A DNA stretch of 64,000 nucleotides from Hartmannibacter diazotrophicus (GTDB taxonomy: Bacteria > Pseudomonadota > Alphaproteobacteria > Rhizobiales > Pleomorphomonadaceae), in NCBI RefSeq assembly GCF_900231165.1, contig NZ_LT960614.1, positions 1,858,550 to 1,922,549 of the forward strand. Reading direction: 5' to 3'. Position 1 is the first letter of the stretch; the number at the start of each line of letters is the position of its first letter. Below are positions 1 to 8,585 of this stretch, in pieces. Both the position numbers and the translations under genes were made by a program. The notes under the pieces are model-generated. The model was not told where the DNA came from. It saw only the letters and a program-made list of their open reading frames with translations, and ran no database searches.

Positions 1-1
1 C

Positions 2-1606
2 AAGGTCGACGGCATGGCGTTCGCCGTGGTCGCCCGACCGCCGACATTGGGTGGCAAGGTCAAGAGCTATGACGCCAGCGAAACGCTGAAGGTTCCCGGT
101 GTCCTGAAGGTCGTGCCGATCGATGCGCCGGACCTTCCGTCCGCCTTCAACCCTCTCGGTGGCATCGGTGTCGTCGCCGAGAACACCTTCGCGGCCATCA
201 AGGGCCGCTCGCTGCTGCAGATCGACTGGGATCTCGGACCCAACGGAACCTACGACTCCGCCGGGTACCGCAAGATGCTCGAAGAGGCGACGACGAAAGA
301 GGCCCAGGTCGTCCGCAATGACGGCGATGCCTACGCCGCGCTCGAAAAGGCGGCAAAGCGCGTCGAGGCGACCTATTACATGCCGCACCAGGCACAGGCT
401 CCCATGGAGCCGCCGACCGCGACGGCGCGTGTGACGAGCGAGAGCTGCGAAGTCTGGTGCAGCGTTCAGGCACCGGAAGCCATTCGCGGGGACCTGTCCA
501 AGCGGTTCAAGATGCCGCTCGAAAAGGTCACCGTGCATACGTTGCTGCTCGGCGGCGGCTTTGGCCGCAAGTCGAAGCCGGATTTCGCCAGTGAGGCCGC
601 GATCCTGTCCCATGCGATGGAGGGACGGCCGGTGAAACTGTCCTTCACCCGCGAGGACGACATCCATCACAGCTTCTTCCACACGGCCTCGGTCGGACGG
701 CTGGAAGCCGGGCTTGACGAGACGGGCAAGCCGGTCGCCTGGCTGTACCGCACGGCGGCGCCTTCGATCACTTCGATCTTCGCGCCCAACATGGTTCATG
801 AAGCCGCGTTCGAACTCGGCATGGGCGTTGTCGATCTGCCGTTCGACATCCCCAATTTCCGCGTCGAGAACCCTGAAGCACCGGCGCATACCCGCATCGG
901 CTGGTTCCGGTCGGTCGCCAATCTGCCCCATGCATTCGCCGTCCAGAGTTTTATTTCGGAGCTCGCCGCGGAGGCCGGGCGCGACCCGAAGGACTATCTT
1001 CTGGAAGTGATCGGCCCGGACCGCATCGCGCTGGCGGATCGCTGGGGCGAAATCTGGAACTACGGCGAGGATCCCAAGCTCTACCCGCTTGATACCGCGC
1101 GCCTGCGCGGCGTGATCGAGCGGGCGGCGAGCGAAGCGGACTGGGGCAGGGAACTGCCGGCAGGTCACGGGCGCGGCATTGCCGCGCACCGCAGCTTCGT
1201 CAGCTATGCGGCGGTGGTGGTCGAGGTGGCGATGGGCGAGAATGGTGCTTTCACCATCCCGCGCGTCGACATCGCCTTCGACTGCGGCGCTGTCGTGACG
1301 CCGGACCGGATTCGGGCCCAGCTCGAGGGTGCTGTCATTCAGGGCCTCAGCCTTGCGATGCTCGGCGAGATTTCCTTCAAGGACGGCCGTGTCGAGCAGT
1401 CGAACTTCGACACATATGAGGTGCTGCGCATCAACGCCGCGCCGAAGGAGATTCGCACCCATCTCATCGGCGGTTCCTACGACAAGCCGCTTGGCGGTGT
1501 CGGCGAGCCCGGCATGCCGCCGGTCGCGCCGGCGCTGACCAATGCGATCTTTGCCGCAAGCGGCAAGCGCATCAGGTCGCTGCCGATCCGCGACCAGCTG
1601 GCGTAG
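2..1606 (+). CDS. Molybdenum hydroxylase large subunit (xanthine dehydrogenase / isoquinoline oxidoreductase beta family), 5' truncated by window edge
   Basis: The reading frame is open from base 2, so the gene begins outside the window; the first in-frame ATG (base 14) is internal. The visible part (about 534 residues) matches the C-terminal two thirds of molybdopterin-binding subunits of aldehyde oxidase/xanthine dehydrogenase-like enzymes. A GGGFGRK motif (bases about 550-570) is the molybdopterin-contact loop, and a GGVGEPGMPPVAPAL segment near the end holds the Glu that in this family acts as catalytic base. These enzymes hydroxylate aldehydes or N-heterocycles, usually with a small 2Fe-2S subunit encoded next to them; that partner would lie upstream of base 1. 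The single-subunit IorB type (isoquinoline 1-oxidoreductase) is the closest style. The substrate cannot be told. Confidence 0.85.
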   Translation, partial: KVDGMAFAVVARPPTLGGKVKSYDASETLKVPGVLKVVPIDAPDLPSAFNPLGGIGVVAENTFAAIKGRSLLQIDWDLGPNGTYDSAGYRKMLEEATTKEAQVVRNDGDAYAALEKAAKRVEATYYMPHQAQAPMEPPTATARVTSESCEVWCSVQAPEAIRGDLSKRFKMPLEKVTVHTLLLGGGFGRKSKPDFASEAAILSHAMEGRPVKLSFTREDDIHHSFFHTASVGRLEAGLDETGKPVAWLYRTAAPSITSIFAPNMVHEAAFELGMGVVDLPFDIPNFRVENPEAPAHTRIGWFRSVANLPHAFAVQSFISELAAEAGRDPKDYLLEVIGPDRIALADRWGEIWNYGEDPKLYPLDTARLRGVIERAASEADWGRELPAGHGRGIAAHRSFVSYAAVVVEVAMGENGAFTIPRVDIAFDCGAVVTPDRIRAQLEGAVIQGLSLAMLGEISFKDGRVEQSNFDTYEVLRINAAPKEIRTHLIGGSYDKPLGGVGEPGMPPVAPALTNAIFAASGKRIRSLPIRDQLA

Positions 1607-1635
1607 AGGCCGTCAGCCGCTCCCGACATCAACAA

Positions 1636-1675
1636 CAAAAAGCCCCGCACCGTCTCCTCAAGGTCGGTGCGGGGC
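1636..1675 (-). terminator. Rho-independent terminator of the sugar operon
   Basis: A perfect 11-bp stem, GCCCCGCACCG (1642-1652) with CGGTGCGGGGC (1665-1675), is followed on the minus strand by a T-run (AAAAA read on the plus strand just left of the stem). It lies 57 bp beyond the stop of the last minus-strand gene and also sits after the plus-strand gene ending at 1606. Confidence 0.85.
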
Positions 1676-1731
1676 CTGACGTCAATCCGCCGGTTCCCTG
1701 GAACTCTGAATGCCGGCCTGGAGCGGCGCTC

Positions 1732-2862
1732 TCAGTTTTCGATCGGGACCCAGCTTGCGCCTTGCCCGGACGAGGCAAGGCATGCGGAGATGAAGGCAAG
1801 GCCGCGCACACCGTCAACCACGCTGGGGACCGGGACGGTCAGCGCCGGGTTGTCCATCGCGTCGGCCGCATCCCGGTAGATGTTGGCGAAGGCTTCCAGA
1901 TACCCTTCTGGATGGGCCGCCGGCACGCGGCTGCCGTCGATGGCGGCCGCCGTCGAACCGGCCCCGTTCCGCCGCAGAAGCTGGCGCGGCGCGCCGAGCC
2001 GGGTGAACCACAACTCCTCCGGCCGCTCCTGCCACCATTCCAGACCGCCCTTGTCGCCGTAGACGCGCAGGGACAGATTGTTGCCGTTGCCGGTCAGCAC
2101 CTGGCTGGCGAGAATGGCGCCCTTGGCGCCCGAGCCGTAGCGCAGCAGGATCATGGCGTCGTCGTCGACCTTGCGGCCGGAAACGAAGGAACTCAGTTCC
2201 GCCAGCAGATGCGTCGGCTCCTCGCCCGTGATGAAGGCCGCCAGGTTGTAGGCATGGGTGCCGATGTCGCCGATGGCGCCCGCGCCGGCCTTGGCGGGGT
2301 CCGTGCGCCAGACGGCGCCCTCCGCGCCGGTCTTCTCGACGGGCTCGGCCAGCCAGTCCTGCAGGTATTCCGCCTCGACGCGGCGAAGGGTTCCGATTTC
2401 GCCGGCGGCGACCATCTCGCGGGCCTGCCGGATCATTGGATAGCCGGTATAGGTGTGGGTCAGGAAGAAGCCCTTGCCGCTCATCTCCACGAGGGCGGCG
2501 AGCGCGCGGGCTTCGTCCAGTGTCGTCGTCATCGGCTTTTCGCAGATGACGTGGAAGCCGGCCTTAAGGGCGGCCTCGGCGACCGGAAAATGCAGGAAGT
2601 TCGGCGTGACGACGATCACCGCGTCCATGCGGTCGGCGCGCGCGGCTTCCTTCTCCATCATCTCCTGCCAGCTGCCGTAGGCGCGGTCCGGCGCGATGCC
2701 GAGCGTCGCGGCGTCGGCGCGGCTCTTGTCCGGATTGGAGCCAAGCGCGCCGGCAACGAGCTCGTAGCGGTCGTCGAAGCGAAGGGCTATGCGGTGGACG
2801 GTGCCCATGAAGGCCGTGCCGCCGCCGCCGACCATGCCGACACGGATACGGGTCTTGCTCAT
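1732..2862 (-). CDS. Gfo/Idh/MocA family NAD(P)-dependent oxidoreductase
   Basis: A 376-residue protein of normal family length. The N-terminus carries the Rossmann loop GMVGGGG, and the conserved EKP motif (in VICEKPM, about residue 98), whose lysine is catalytic in this family, is present. The C-terminal half is the alpha/beta dimerisation and substrate domain. The family oxidises or reduces sugar and cyclitol carbons with NAD(P). I chose the ATG at 2862 because it follows a GAGGA-type ribosome site and gives the usual MSKTRIRVGMVG start; an upstream in-frame extension has no family likeness. It is the last gene of the operon, 10 bp after the TIM-barrel isomerase, and so probably acts on the sugar imported by the upstream transporter. 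The exact substrate is unknown. Confidence 0.9.
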   Translation of the reverse strand: MSKTRIRVGMVGGGGTAFMGTVHRIALRFDDRYELVAGALGSNPDKSRADAATLGIAPDRAYGSWQEMMEKEAARADRMDAVIVVTPNFLHFPVAEAALKAGFHVICEKPMTTTLDEARALAALVEMSGKGFFLTHTYTGYPMIRQAREMVAAGEIGTLRRVEAEYLQDWLAEPVEKTGAEGAVWRTDPAKAGAGAIGDIGTHAYNLAAFITGEEPTHLLAELSSFVSGRKVDDDAMILLRYGSGAKGAILASQVLTGNGNNLSLRVYGDKGGLEWWQERPEELWFTRLGAPRQLLRRNGAGSTAAAIDGSRVPAAHPEGYLEAFANIYRDAADAMDNPALTVPVPSVVDGVRGLAFISACLASSGQGASWVPIEN

Positions 2863-2872
2863 CCTCGTCTCC

Positions 2873-3925
2873 TCAGTCGATGCCGAGCAGGCGGCGGTTC
2901 GCGGCGGCGTCCGTGCCGCTGCTGGCAAAGTCGTCGAAGGCATGGTCGGTGACGCGGATGATGTGGTCGCGAATGAAGGGAGCGCCCTCGCGTGCGCCGT
3001 CTTCCGAATGCTTCAGTGCGCATTCCCATTCGAGCACAGCCCAGCCCGCATAGTCGTATTGCGCCATCTTGGAGAAGATGGCCGAAAAATCGACCATACC
3101 GTCGCCGAGCGAGCGGAAGCGGCCGGGGCGGTCGACCCAGCCCTGATAGCCGCCGTAGACGCCCGAGCGGCCGGTCGGGCGAAGCTCGGCGTCCTTGACG
3201 TGAAAGGCCTTCACGCGCTCGTGGTAGATGTCGAGGAAGTCGAGATAGTCGAGCGCCTGCAGCACGAAATGCGAGGGATCGTAGAGGATCGCGGCGCGCG
3301 GATGGTTGTCCACGGCATCGAGGAAGCGCTCGAAGGTGACGCCGTCATGAAGGTCCTCGCCCGGATGTAGCTCGAAGCAGGCGTCGACGCCTGCGTCCTC
3401 GAAGGCATCGAGGATCGGTCGCCACCGGCGGGCAAGCTCGGCGAAGGCCTCTTCCACAAGACCTGCCGGACGCTGCGGCCAAGGATAGACATAAGGCCAG
3501 GCCAGCGCGCCGGAAAAGGTCGCATGGGCGTCGAGACCGAGGTTCCGGGACGCTTTCGCGGCGAGCTTCAACTCGCGGATCGCCCATTCCGTCCGCGCCT
3601 GCGGCTGCCCGCGCACCGCTTCCGGGGCGAACCCGTCGAAGAGGCCGTCGTAGGCCGGATGGACGGCGACGAGCTGGCCCTGAAGATGGGTGGAAAGCTC
3701 GGTGATCGCGATGCCGATCTCCGCAAGGCCGCCCTTCAGGTCGTCCGCATAGGTCTTCGATGTGGCGGCCTGTTCAAGGTCGAAGAGGCCGGCCGTGGTC
3801 GGCAGCTGCAGGCCGACATAACCGAGGCCGGCCGCCCATTTCGCCATGCCGTCGAGAGTGTCGAAGGGAGGCTTGTCGCCGACGAACTGTGCCAGGAAAA
3901 GGCCCGGTCCCTTAAGAGTCCTCAT
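2873..3925 (-). CDS. Sugar phosphate isomerase/epimerase (xylose isomerase-like TIM barrel)
   Basis: A 350-residue AP-endonuclease-family-2 TIM barrel. Metal-binding positions typical of the fold are visible in order: Glu in CFELHPGED, Asp/His in YDPSHF, His in FHVKD, and Glu in LEWEC. Members isomerise or epimerise ketoses, dehydrate inosose, or act on related keto-sugars. It follows the LacI gene after a 117-bp gap and precedes the Gfo/Idh/MocA oxidoreductase by 10 bp; this pairing is common in inositol-like and rare-sugar pathways, where the dehydrogenase makes a keto-sugar that the isomerase processes. That assignment is inference. Confidence 0.85.
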   Translation of the reverse strand: MRTLKGPGLFLAQFVGDKPPFDTLDGMAKWAAGLGYVGLQLPTTAGLFDLEQAATSKTYADDLKGGLAEIGIAITELSTHLQGQLVAVHPAYDGLFDGFAPEAVRGQPQARTEWAIRELKLAAKASRNLGLDAHATFSGALAWPYVYPWPQRPAGLVEEAFAELARRWRPILDAFEDAGVDACFELHPGEDLHDGVTFERFLDAVDNHPRAAILYDPSHFVLQALDYLDFLDIYHERVKAFHVKDAELRPTGRSGVYGGYQGWVDRPGRFRSLGDGMVDFSAIFSKMAQYDYAGWAVLEWECALKHSEDGAREGAPFIRDHIIRVTDHAFDDFASSGTDAAANRRLLGID

Positions 3926-4042
3926 GACGTCAACTCACCTTCCTGTTTCTCGGGTATCCCCGGAAAGGGATGCCGTCTACGGTCAGGAACACGCTAAAAA
4001 CAAATGCTTGCGGCGTGTTCTTCAAGTAAGGATCGGCCTGCG

Positions 4043-5062
4043 CTAGGGCGAGACGGTCGCCGCGCACGGACCCGTCGAACCTCGAACGACGAGTTCCGTC
4101 GGAAAGCACCGATCCGCCGGCGTGCCGGCCTTCGTCAGCCGCTCGATCATCAGGCCCATGGCGGCCCGGCCGATTTCCCGGCGTGGCTGATGGATGGTCG
4201 TCAGCGCCGGATCGATCATCGAGGCCATCAGCGTGTCGTCGAAGCCGACGACGGAGACATTGTCGGGGATGGTGAGGCTGCGGCTTCGAAGGGCGGTCAC
4301 CGCGCCGATGGCCATCTGGTCGCTTGCCGCGAAAATGGCGGTGAAGGGGATGCGACGATCGAGCAGGCGTTCGGTCTGGTTGTGGCCGACCACCAGGCTG
4401 AAGTCGCCGGCAAGAACGAGGTCCGGATCGAAGGCGATGCCGGCTTCTTCGAGGGCCCGCCGATAGCCTTCCAGACGCGCCTTGCCGAGATATTCGTCGA
4501 GCGGCCCGGTGATGTGGGCGATGCGCCTGTGCCCGAGGTCGACCAGATGACGCACGGCCTTGCGTGCCGCGGCGACATTGTCGACGCGCACGGTCGGCAG
4601 CTCCAGATTCTCGATCGCCTCGAGGGCGACGACGATGGGAGGCAACTTGGCCGCGCCCGTGATCAGCTTTTCCGGCAGATGGCCGATCATCAGGATCATG
4701 CCGTCGGCATGACGCTCGCGGACGGTATCGATGTAATGCTCGATGCGGACGTCATCGTCCCGCGCATCGCCCATCAGCACCTTGTAGCCGGCCTCGAAGG
4801 CGGCTTCCTCCACGCCCTTGTAGATGTCGAGGTAGAAGGGGTTGGAGATGTCCCTGACGAGCAGGATGACCGTCTTGCTGGTCTGCGTGCGCAGCACCCG
4901 CGCGCTGCTGTTGGGCACGAAACCCATGGCCTCGACCGCGCTCATCACCCTGCGCCGGGTTTCTTCCTTCACCATCGCGGGCTGCGCCAGCGTGCGCGAC
5001 ACCGTGGCGGTGGAAACGCCGGCGAGCTTTGCGACATCGCGGATGTTGGGCTTTTGGGTCAT
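4043..5062 (-). CDS. LacI/GalR family transcriptional regulator of the upstream sugar ABC operon
   Basis: A 339-residue protein with the LacI helix-turn-helix at residues about 7-26 (IRDVAKLAGVSTATVSRTL) and a hinge helix, followed by a periplasmic-binding-protein-like effector domain that ends with the usual VSVVGFDD segment. The ATG at 5062 gives the standard N-terminus; the frame stays open upstream only as an antisense/overlap artefact. It starts 2 bp after the stop of the second permease gene, so it is co-transcribed with the transporter it presumably controls and would autoregulate. The two palindromes at 9695-9710 and 9818-9833 are its likely operators. The effector is probably the imported sugar or its phosphate. 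Confidence 0.92.
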   Translation of the reverse strand: MTQKPNIRDVAKLAGVSTATVSRTLAQPAMVKEETRRRVMSAVEAMGFVPNSSARVLRTQTSKTVILLVRDISNPFYLDIYKGVEEAAFEAGYKVLMGDARDDDVRIEHYIDTVRERHADGMILMIGHLPEKLITGAAKLPPIVVALEAIENLELPTVRVDNVAAARKAVRHLVDLGHRRIAHITGPLDEYLGKARLEGYRRALEEAGIAFDPDLVLAGDFSLVVGHNQTERLLDRRIPFTAIFAASDQMAIGAVTALRSRSLTIPDNVSVVGFDDTLMASMIDPALTTIHQPRREIGRAAMGLMIERLTKAGTPADRCFPTELVVRGSTGPCAATVSP

Positions 5063-5064
5063 CG

Positions 5065-6063
5065 TCAGGCCCTGAGCGCCCGCTGGCGTCCGTAGAGCGT
5101 CAGCAGCAGAAGCAGGGTTCCCCCGAAGATGAGCTGGCGACCCCAGGATTCCAGGTGGAGGGTGATCAGGAGGCTCTGCAGCAGGACGAGCGCGATCGCC
5201 CCCGCCACGGTCCCGATATAGCCGCCGGTGCCGCCGGCAAGCGACGTTCCGCCGATGACGACGGCGATGATCGTGGGCAGCATGTACTGGTCTCCGACGC
5301 TGATGAAGGAGTTGCCCGTATAGCCGATGACCAGCACGCCGGTTAGTCCTCCTAATGCGCCGGACAGGGCGAAGACCAGCGTGCGGATGACGCCGACCGG
5401 CAGGCCGACGAGCCGGGCGGCCCTGGGGTTGGCGCCGATGGCGTAGATGGCGAAGCCGAAGGCTGTGCGGCGGAGCACGAAGATCATGACGACCGTCAGC
5501 GCCGCCCAGGCAAAGAGAATGCCCGGAAGGCCGAAAAGCGCTGGCTGGTTGATGAACTGCATCAGCGAGGGAGCGGCATTGCCCGAGGGAATGCCCTGCG
5601 AGAAGACGACGAGGCCGCCCTGAATGACCGTCATCATGCCAAGGGTCATGACGAGCGGGGGAATTCGCACGACGGTGACGCCGATGCCATTCACAAGGCC
5701 GATGAGGAAGGTCACCGACGTCGCGGCGAAAATCGCCTGGGCAATGGCCGCATCGTTGCCGTTCATGACATTGCCGGCAATGACGGCACCAAAGGAAATC
5801 ATGGCGCCGATGGAAAGGTCGATCCCTTCGCCGCCTGCAAGGATCACCAGATTCTGGCCGGCGGCGGCAATCCCCAGAAGCGCCGCAACCGTCAACAGGC
5901 GCATGATCTGGTCGCCGCGGGCAAAGCCGGGCGACAGCAACTCGCCCACGGCCAGCATCACGACGATCGCCATGATCGCAAGAGCCAGAGGCTCGCGGAG
6001 ACCGTCCAGAAGGCGGGCTGCGATGGACTGGCTGGATGTGGAGTTTGCGGTAGCGTTGGCCAT
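5065..6063 (-). CDS. Sugar ABC transporter permease (second permease, RbsC family)
   Basis: A 332-residue, very hydrophobic inner-membrane protein of the BPD_transp_2 family, with about eight to ten membrane segments and the family signature around GGEGIDLSIGAMISFGAVIAG. Starting at 6063 (MANATANS) follows a GAGGAA ribosome site and yields a cytoplasmic N-terminus of normal size. It lies 11 bp after the first permease, so the transporter is probably a heterodimeric channel; many ribose/xylose-type systems use one permease as a homodimer, but two-permease versions are frequent in rhizobia. Confidence 0.92.
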   Translation of the reverse strand: MANATANSTSSQSIAARLLDGLREPLALAIMAIVVMLAVGELLSPGFARGDQIMRLLTVAALLGIAAAGQNLVILAGGEGIDLSIGAMISFGAVIAGNVMNGNDAAIAQAIFAATSVTFLIGLVNGIGVTVVRIPPLVMTLGMMTVIQGGLVVFSQGIPSGNAAPSLMQFINQPALFGLPGILFAWAALTVVMIFVLRRTAFGFAIYAIGANPRAARLVGLPVGVIRTLVFALSGALGGLTGVLVIGYTGNSFISVGDQYMLPTIIAVVIGGTSLAGGTGGYIGTVAGAIALVLLQSLLITLHLESWGRQLIFGGTLLLLLTLYGRQRALRA

Positions 6064-6074
6064 GGCTTCCTCCT

Positions 6075-7019
6075 TCAGCGCCGGGCGACGACGATGCCGC
6101 CGGCGAGCGCGGCGAGCACGATGAGGCCCTGAACCAGGGTCTGGTATTCGTAGGGCAGGCCGGCAAAGAAGATCACGTTGCCGATCATGCCGAGGAGCAG
6201 GGCGCCGAAGATCGAGCCGACGGCGCCGCCGATGCCGCCCGAAAGGAGCGTTCCGCCAAGCACCACCGCCGAAATAGATCCCATCCCGAGGCTTTGCCCG
6301 ATCAGCGGGTCGCCGGTCGCCGTCTCGCCGGTCAGGCACAGGGCCGCGATGCCGGCGAAGGCGGCGCTGAGCGCGAAGGCGGCAACGCGGATGCGCTCGA
6401 TACCGAGGCCGCTCTGGAACGCACCTGTCCTGTTTCCGCCGACAGCCGTGAGCCAGCCTTGGAAGGGGCGCCGGGCGAGAAAGAGGACGAAGGCGACGGC
6501 GAGGAGCAGCACGACGAGGACGGTCGGCAGGCCGAGGATCGTGCCGATGTAGGTGCCCCAGTAGGGTTCGGGAACCTGAAGCCCGGCTTGCGGCAGGATC
6601 CAGAGGGCAATGGCCGAGAAGATGATCGCCGTTCCGAAGGTCGTCACCATGGGCTGCAGGCGGAGGTAGCCGATGAGGAGGCCGTTGACGAGGCCGCAGG
6701 CGACGGCGCAGGCCATGCCGGCCGCAACCCCGAAGACGATGGAGAGCGCATCGCCGCCCATCCCCGCCATCGTCGAGACCGTCACCACGTTGACCAGCGC
6801 CGCGATCGAACCGACCGAAAGGTCGATGTCGCCGCCCAGCACCACGTAGGTCTGGCCGATGGCGACGAGGACAAGCGGCAGGAAGGTCGTGAGGTTCGAC
6901 TGCATCACCGGGACGTCGAAGAAGCCCGGTTGCAGAAGCCGGTTGACCGCGACGAGCATGAGGAACGTCAGGAGGGCGAGGAGCCAGGTGGGACGCTCCG
7001 AGGGAAGGGCGAGTCTCAT
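6075..7019 (-). CDS. Sugar ABC transporter permease (first permease, RbsC family)
   Basis: A 314-residue integral membrane protein, BPD_transp_2 family, with the hallmark GGDIDLSVGSIAALVNVV segment and the GGTLLSGGIGGAVGSIFGALLLG loop that docks on the ATPase. Its ATG overlaps the stop of the ATPase gene (TGATG at 7017-7021), implying translational coupling. It forms the membrane pore together with the following permease. Confidence 0.92.
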   Translation of the reverse strand: MRLALPSERPTWLLALLTFLMLVAVNRLLQPGFFDVPVMQSNLTTFLPLVLVAIGQTYVVLGGDIDLSVGSIAALVNVVTVSTMAGMGGDALSIVFGVAAGMACAVACGLVNGLLIGYLRLQPMVTTFGTAIIFSAIALWILPQAGLQVPEPYWGTYIGTILGLPTVLVVLLLAVAFVLFLARRPFQGWLTAVGGNRTGAFQSGLGIERIRVAAFALSAAFAGIAALCLTGETATGDPLIGQSLGMGSISAVVLGGTLLSGGIGGAVGSIFGALLLGMIGNVIFFAGLPYEYQTLVQGLIVLAALAGGIVVARR

Positions 7020-8515
7020 CAGGCGTCTCCGAAGGCGGCGCGGGTGAGATGGAAGGTGTCGAGGGTGGCGCCGGACAGTTCGGTCACCACCGAGCCGCCG
7101 TTGAAGACCGCGACCCGGTCGCAGTTGTCGAGCAGTTCGCTGTCCTCGGAAGAATAAAGGAGGATGCCGATGCCCTTGTCCGCAAGCTCGCGGATGAGGG
7201 CGAAAAGGTCCGCCTTGGCGCCGAGATCGATGCCCTTGGTCGGATCGTCCAGCAGCAGCACCTTGGGATTGGTGGCAAGCCAGCGGGCAATGAAGACCTT
7301 CTGCTGGTTGCCGCCGGAGAGTGTGCCGATGGCATCGGAGAGCCTGGCGTATTTGGTCTTGAGCAGCGCCGCGACGTCGGCAAGGCGTGGCGCGAGCGTG
7401 CCGGCCCTGACGATCATACGGCGTTCGCTGACGAGCACGGCAGCGGCAAGATTTTCAAAGATCGAGCGGCCGGGCAGTGCGGCGTCGGTTCCCCGGTCGC
7501 CGGAGATGTAGGCGAGCCCCTTGGCGACGGCCTGCGACGGGCGGCGAATGCGCGTCGCCTGACCTTCAAGCCGGATTTGGCCCTCGCGAAATTCCTTGAT
7601 GCCGAAGAGACCGCGCAGGAGTTCCGACTGGCCCTGACCCTGCAGGCCGCCAAGGCCGAGAATTTCGCCGGGCGCGAGGCTGAGGGAAACGTCGCTGAGG
7701 CGGCCGCCGCCGATCCTGTCAATGGCGAGGATGGGCTCGGCTGCGGATTGTGCCTGCGCGGAACGCCTTTCCGCGCGGCGCACATCGCCAATCATCAGGC
7801 GCACCACCTCTTCCTGCGTGGTCTCGGCCGTGACGACTTCGGCGACTGTCTCGCCGTTGCGCATCACCGTGATGCGGTCGCAGATGGCGAAGACCTCGTC
7901 GAGGCGATGGGAAATGAAGACGGTGGAAACGTCGCCATCGCGCATCTTGCGCAGGATGTCGAAAAAGACGGCCACCTGCCGTCCGTCGAGCGTCGCCGTT
8001 GCCTCGTCCATGATGACGATCTTCGGCGCCTTGGCGTAGACCTTGAGGATTTCCACGATCTGGCGCTGGCTCGGGGGCAGGTCGCCGACCCGCGCGTCCG
8101 GCACGAGGCCGTTCCCGGCGGCGTCGCCGAAGAGGCGGATCAGCGCTTCGGTGTCCGCCCGCATCTTTTCCCGGTCGACGAAGCCTGCGGCGTTTTTCGG
8201 CTCGCGCCCAAGGAAGACATTGGCCTCGACCGTCATCTGCGGAATGAGGCTGAGTTCCTGGTAGAAGAGCGCGATGCCGGCCTCTTCCGCCTCGCGCGGG
8301 TTGGCGAACGCGGCAGGCTTGCCGTCGATGAGCACGGTTCCCGACGTTGCCGCATGCGTGCCGGCAATGATCTTCGACAGGGTGCTCTTGCCGCAGCCGT
8401 TGGCCCCGAGCAGGGCATGGATCTCGCCCTGTCCGACGGTCAGGCGGCCATTGGAAACGGCCTGCACCGAACCGAATTTCTTGACGACGTCGAACGCTTC
8501 GATGGCCGAAGTCAT
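7019..8515 (-). CDS. Sugar ABC transporter ATP-binding protein (two nucleotide-binding domains, RbsA/MglA family)
   Basis: A 498-residue tandem ATPase. Domain 1 has Walker A GANGCGKST (residues 37-45), a signature region LPPSQRQ, and Walker B IVIMDEATATLD. Domain 2 has a degenerate Walker A (GLGGLQGQGQSE) but an intact LSGGNQQK signature and LLLDDPTKGID, the usual pattern in CUT2-class sugar importers where the second site is impaired. Length is typical. It follows the binding-protein gene after 70 bp that contain a strong hairpin. Confidence 0.93.
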   Translation of the reverse strand: MTSAIEAFDVVKKFGSVQAVSNGRLTVGQGEIHALLGANGCGKSTLSKIIAGTHAATSGTVLIDGKPAAFANPREAEEAGIALFYQELSLIPQMTVEANVFLGREPKNAAGFVDREKMRADTEALIRLFGDAAGNGLVPDARVGDLPPSQRQIVEILKVYAKAPKIVIMDEATATLDGRQVAVFFDILRKMRDGDVSTVFISHRLDEVFAICDRITVMRNGETVAEVVTAETTQEEVVRLMIGDVRRAERRSAQAQSAAEPILAIDRIGGGRLSDVSLSLAPGEILGLGGLQGQGQSELLRGLFGIKEFREGQIRLEGQATRIRRPSQAVAKGLAYISGDRGTDAALPGRSIFENLAAAVLVSERRMIVRAGTLAPRLADVAALLKTKYARLSDAIGTLSGGNQQKVFIARWLATNPKVLLLDDPTKGIDLGAKADLFALIRELADKGIGILLYSSEDSELLDNCDRVAVFNGGSVVTELSGATLDTFHLTRAAFGDA

Positions 8516-8546
8516 GGCAGCCTCTGCGAAATCGGAGCCGAGGAGG

Positions 8547-8578
8547 CGGCTGCCTGCGGTTCAATGCACAGGCAGCCG
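8547..8578 (-). other. Intercistronic hairpin between binding protein and ATPase genes
   Basis: A perfect 10-bp inverted repeat, CGGCTGCCTG (8547-8556) with CAGGCAGCCG (8569-8578) and a 12-base loop, with no T-run after it. Hairpins in this position often protect the 3' end of the binding-protein message and reduce read-through, giving more binding protein than membrane parts. That role is inferred from position. Confidence 0.7.
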
Positions 8579-8585
8579 GACGTCA

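Noticed and set aside
5063-6166. In-frame N-terminal extension of the LacI gene toward 6166
   Set aside because: The extension is an out-of-frame reading of the permease gene; the LacI helix-turn-helix begins at the ATG at 5062.
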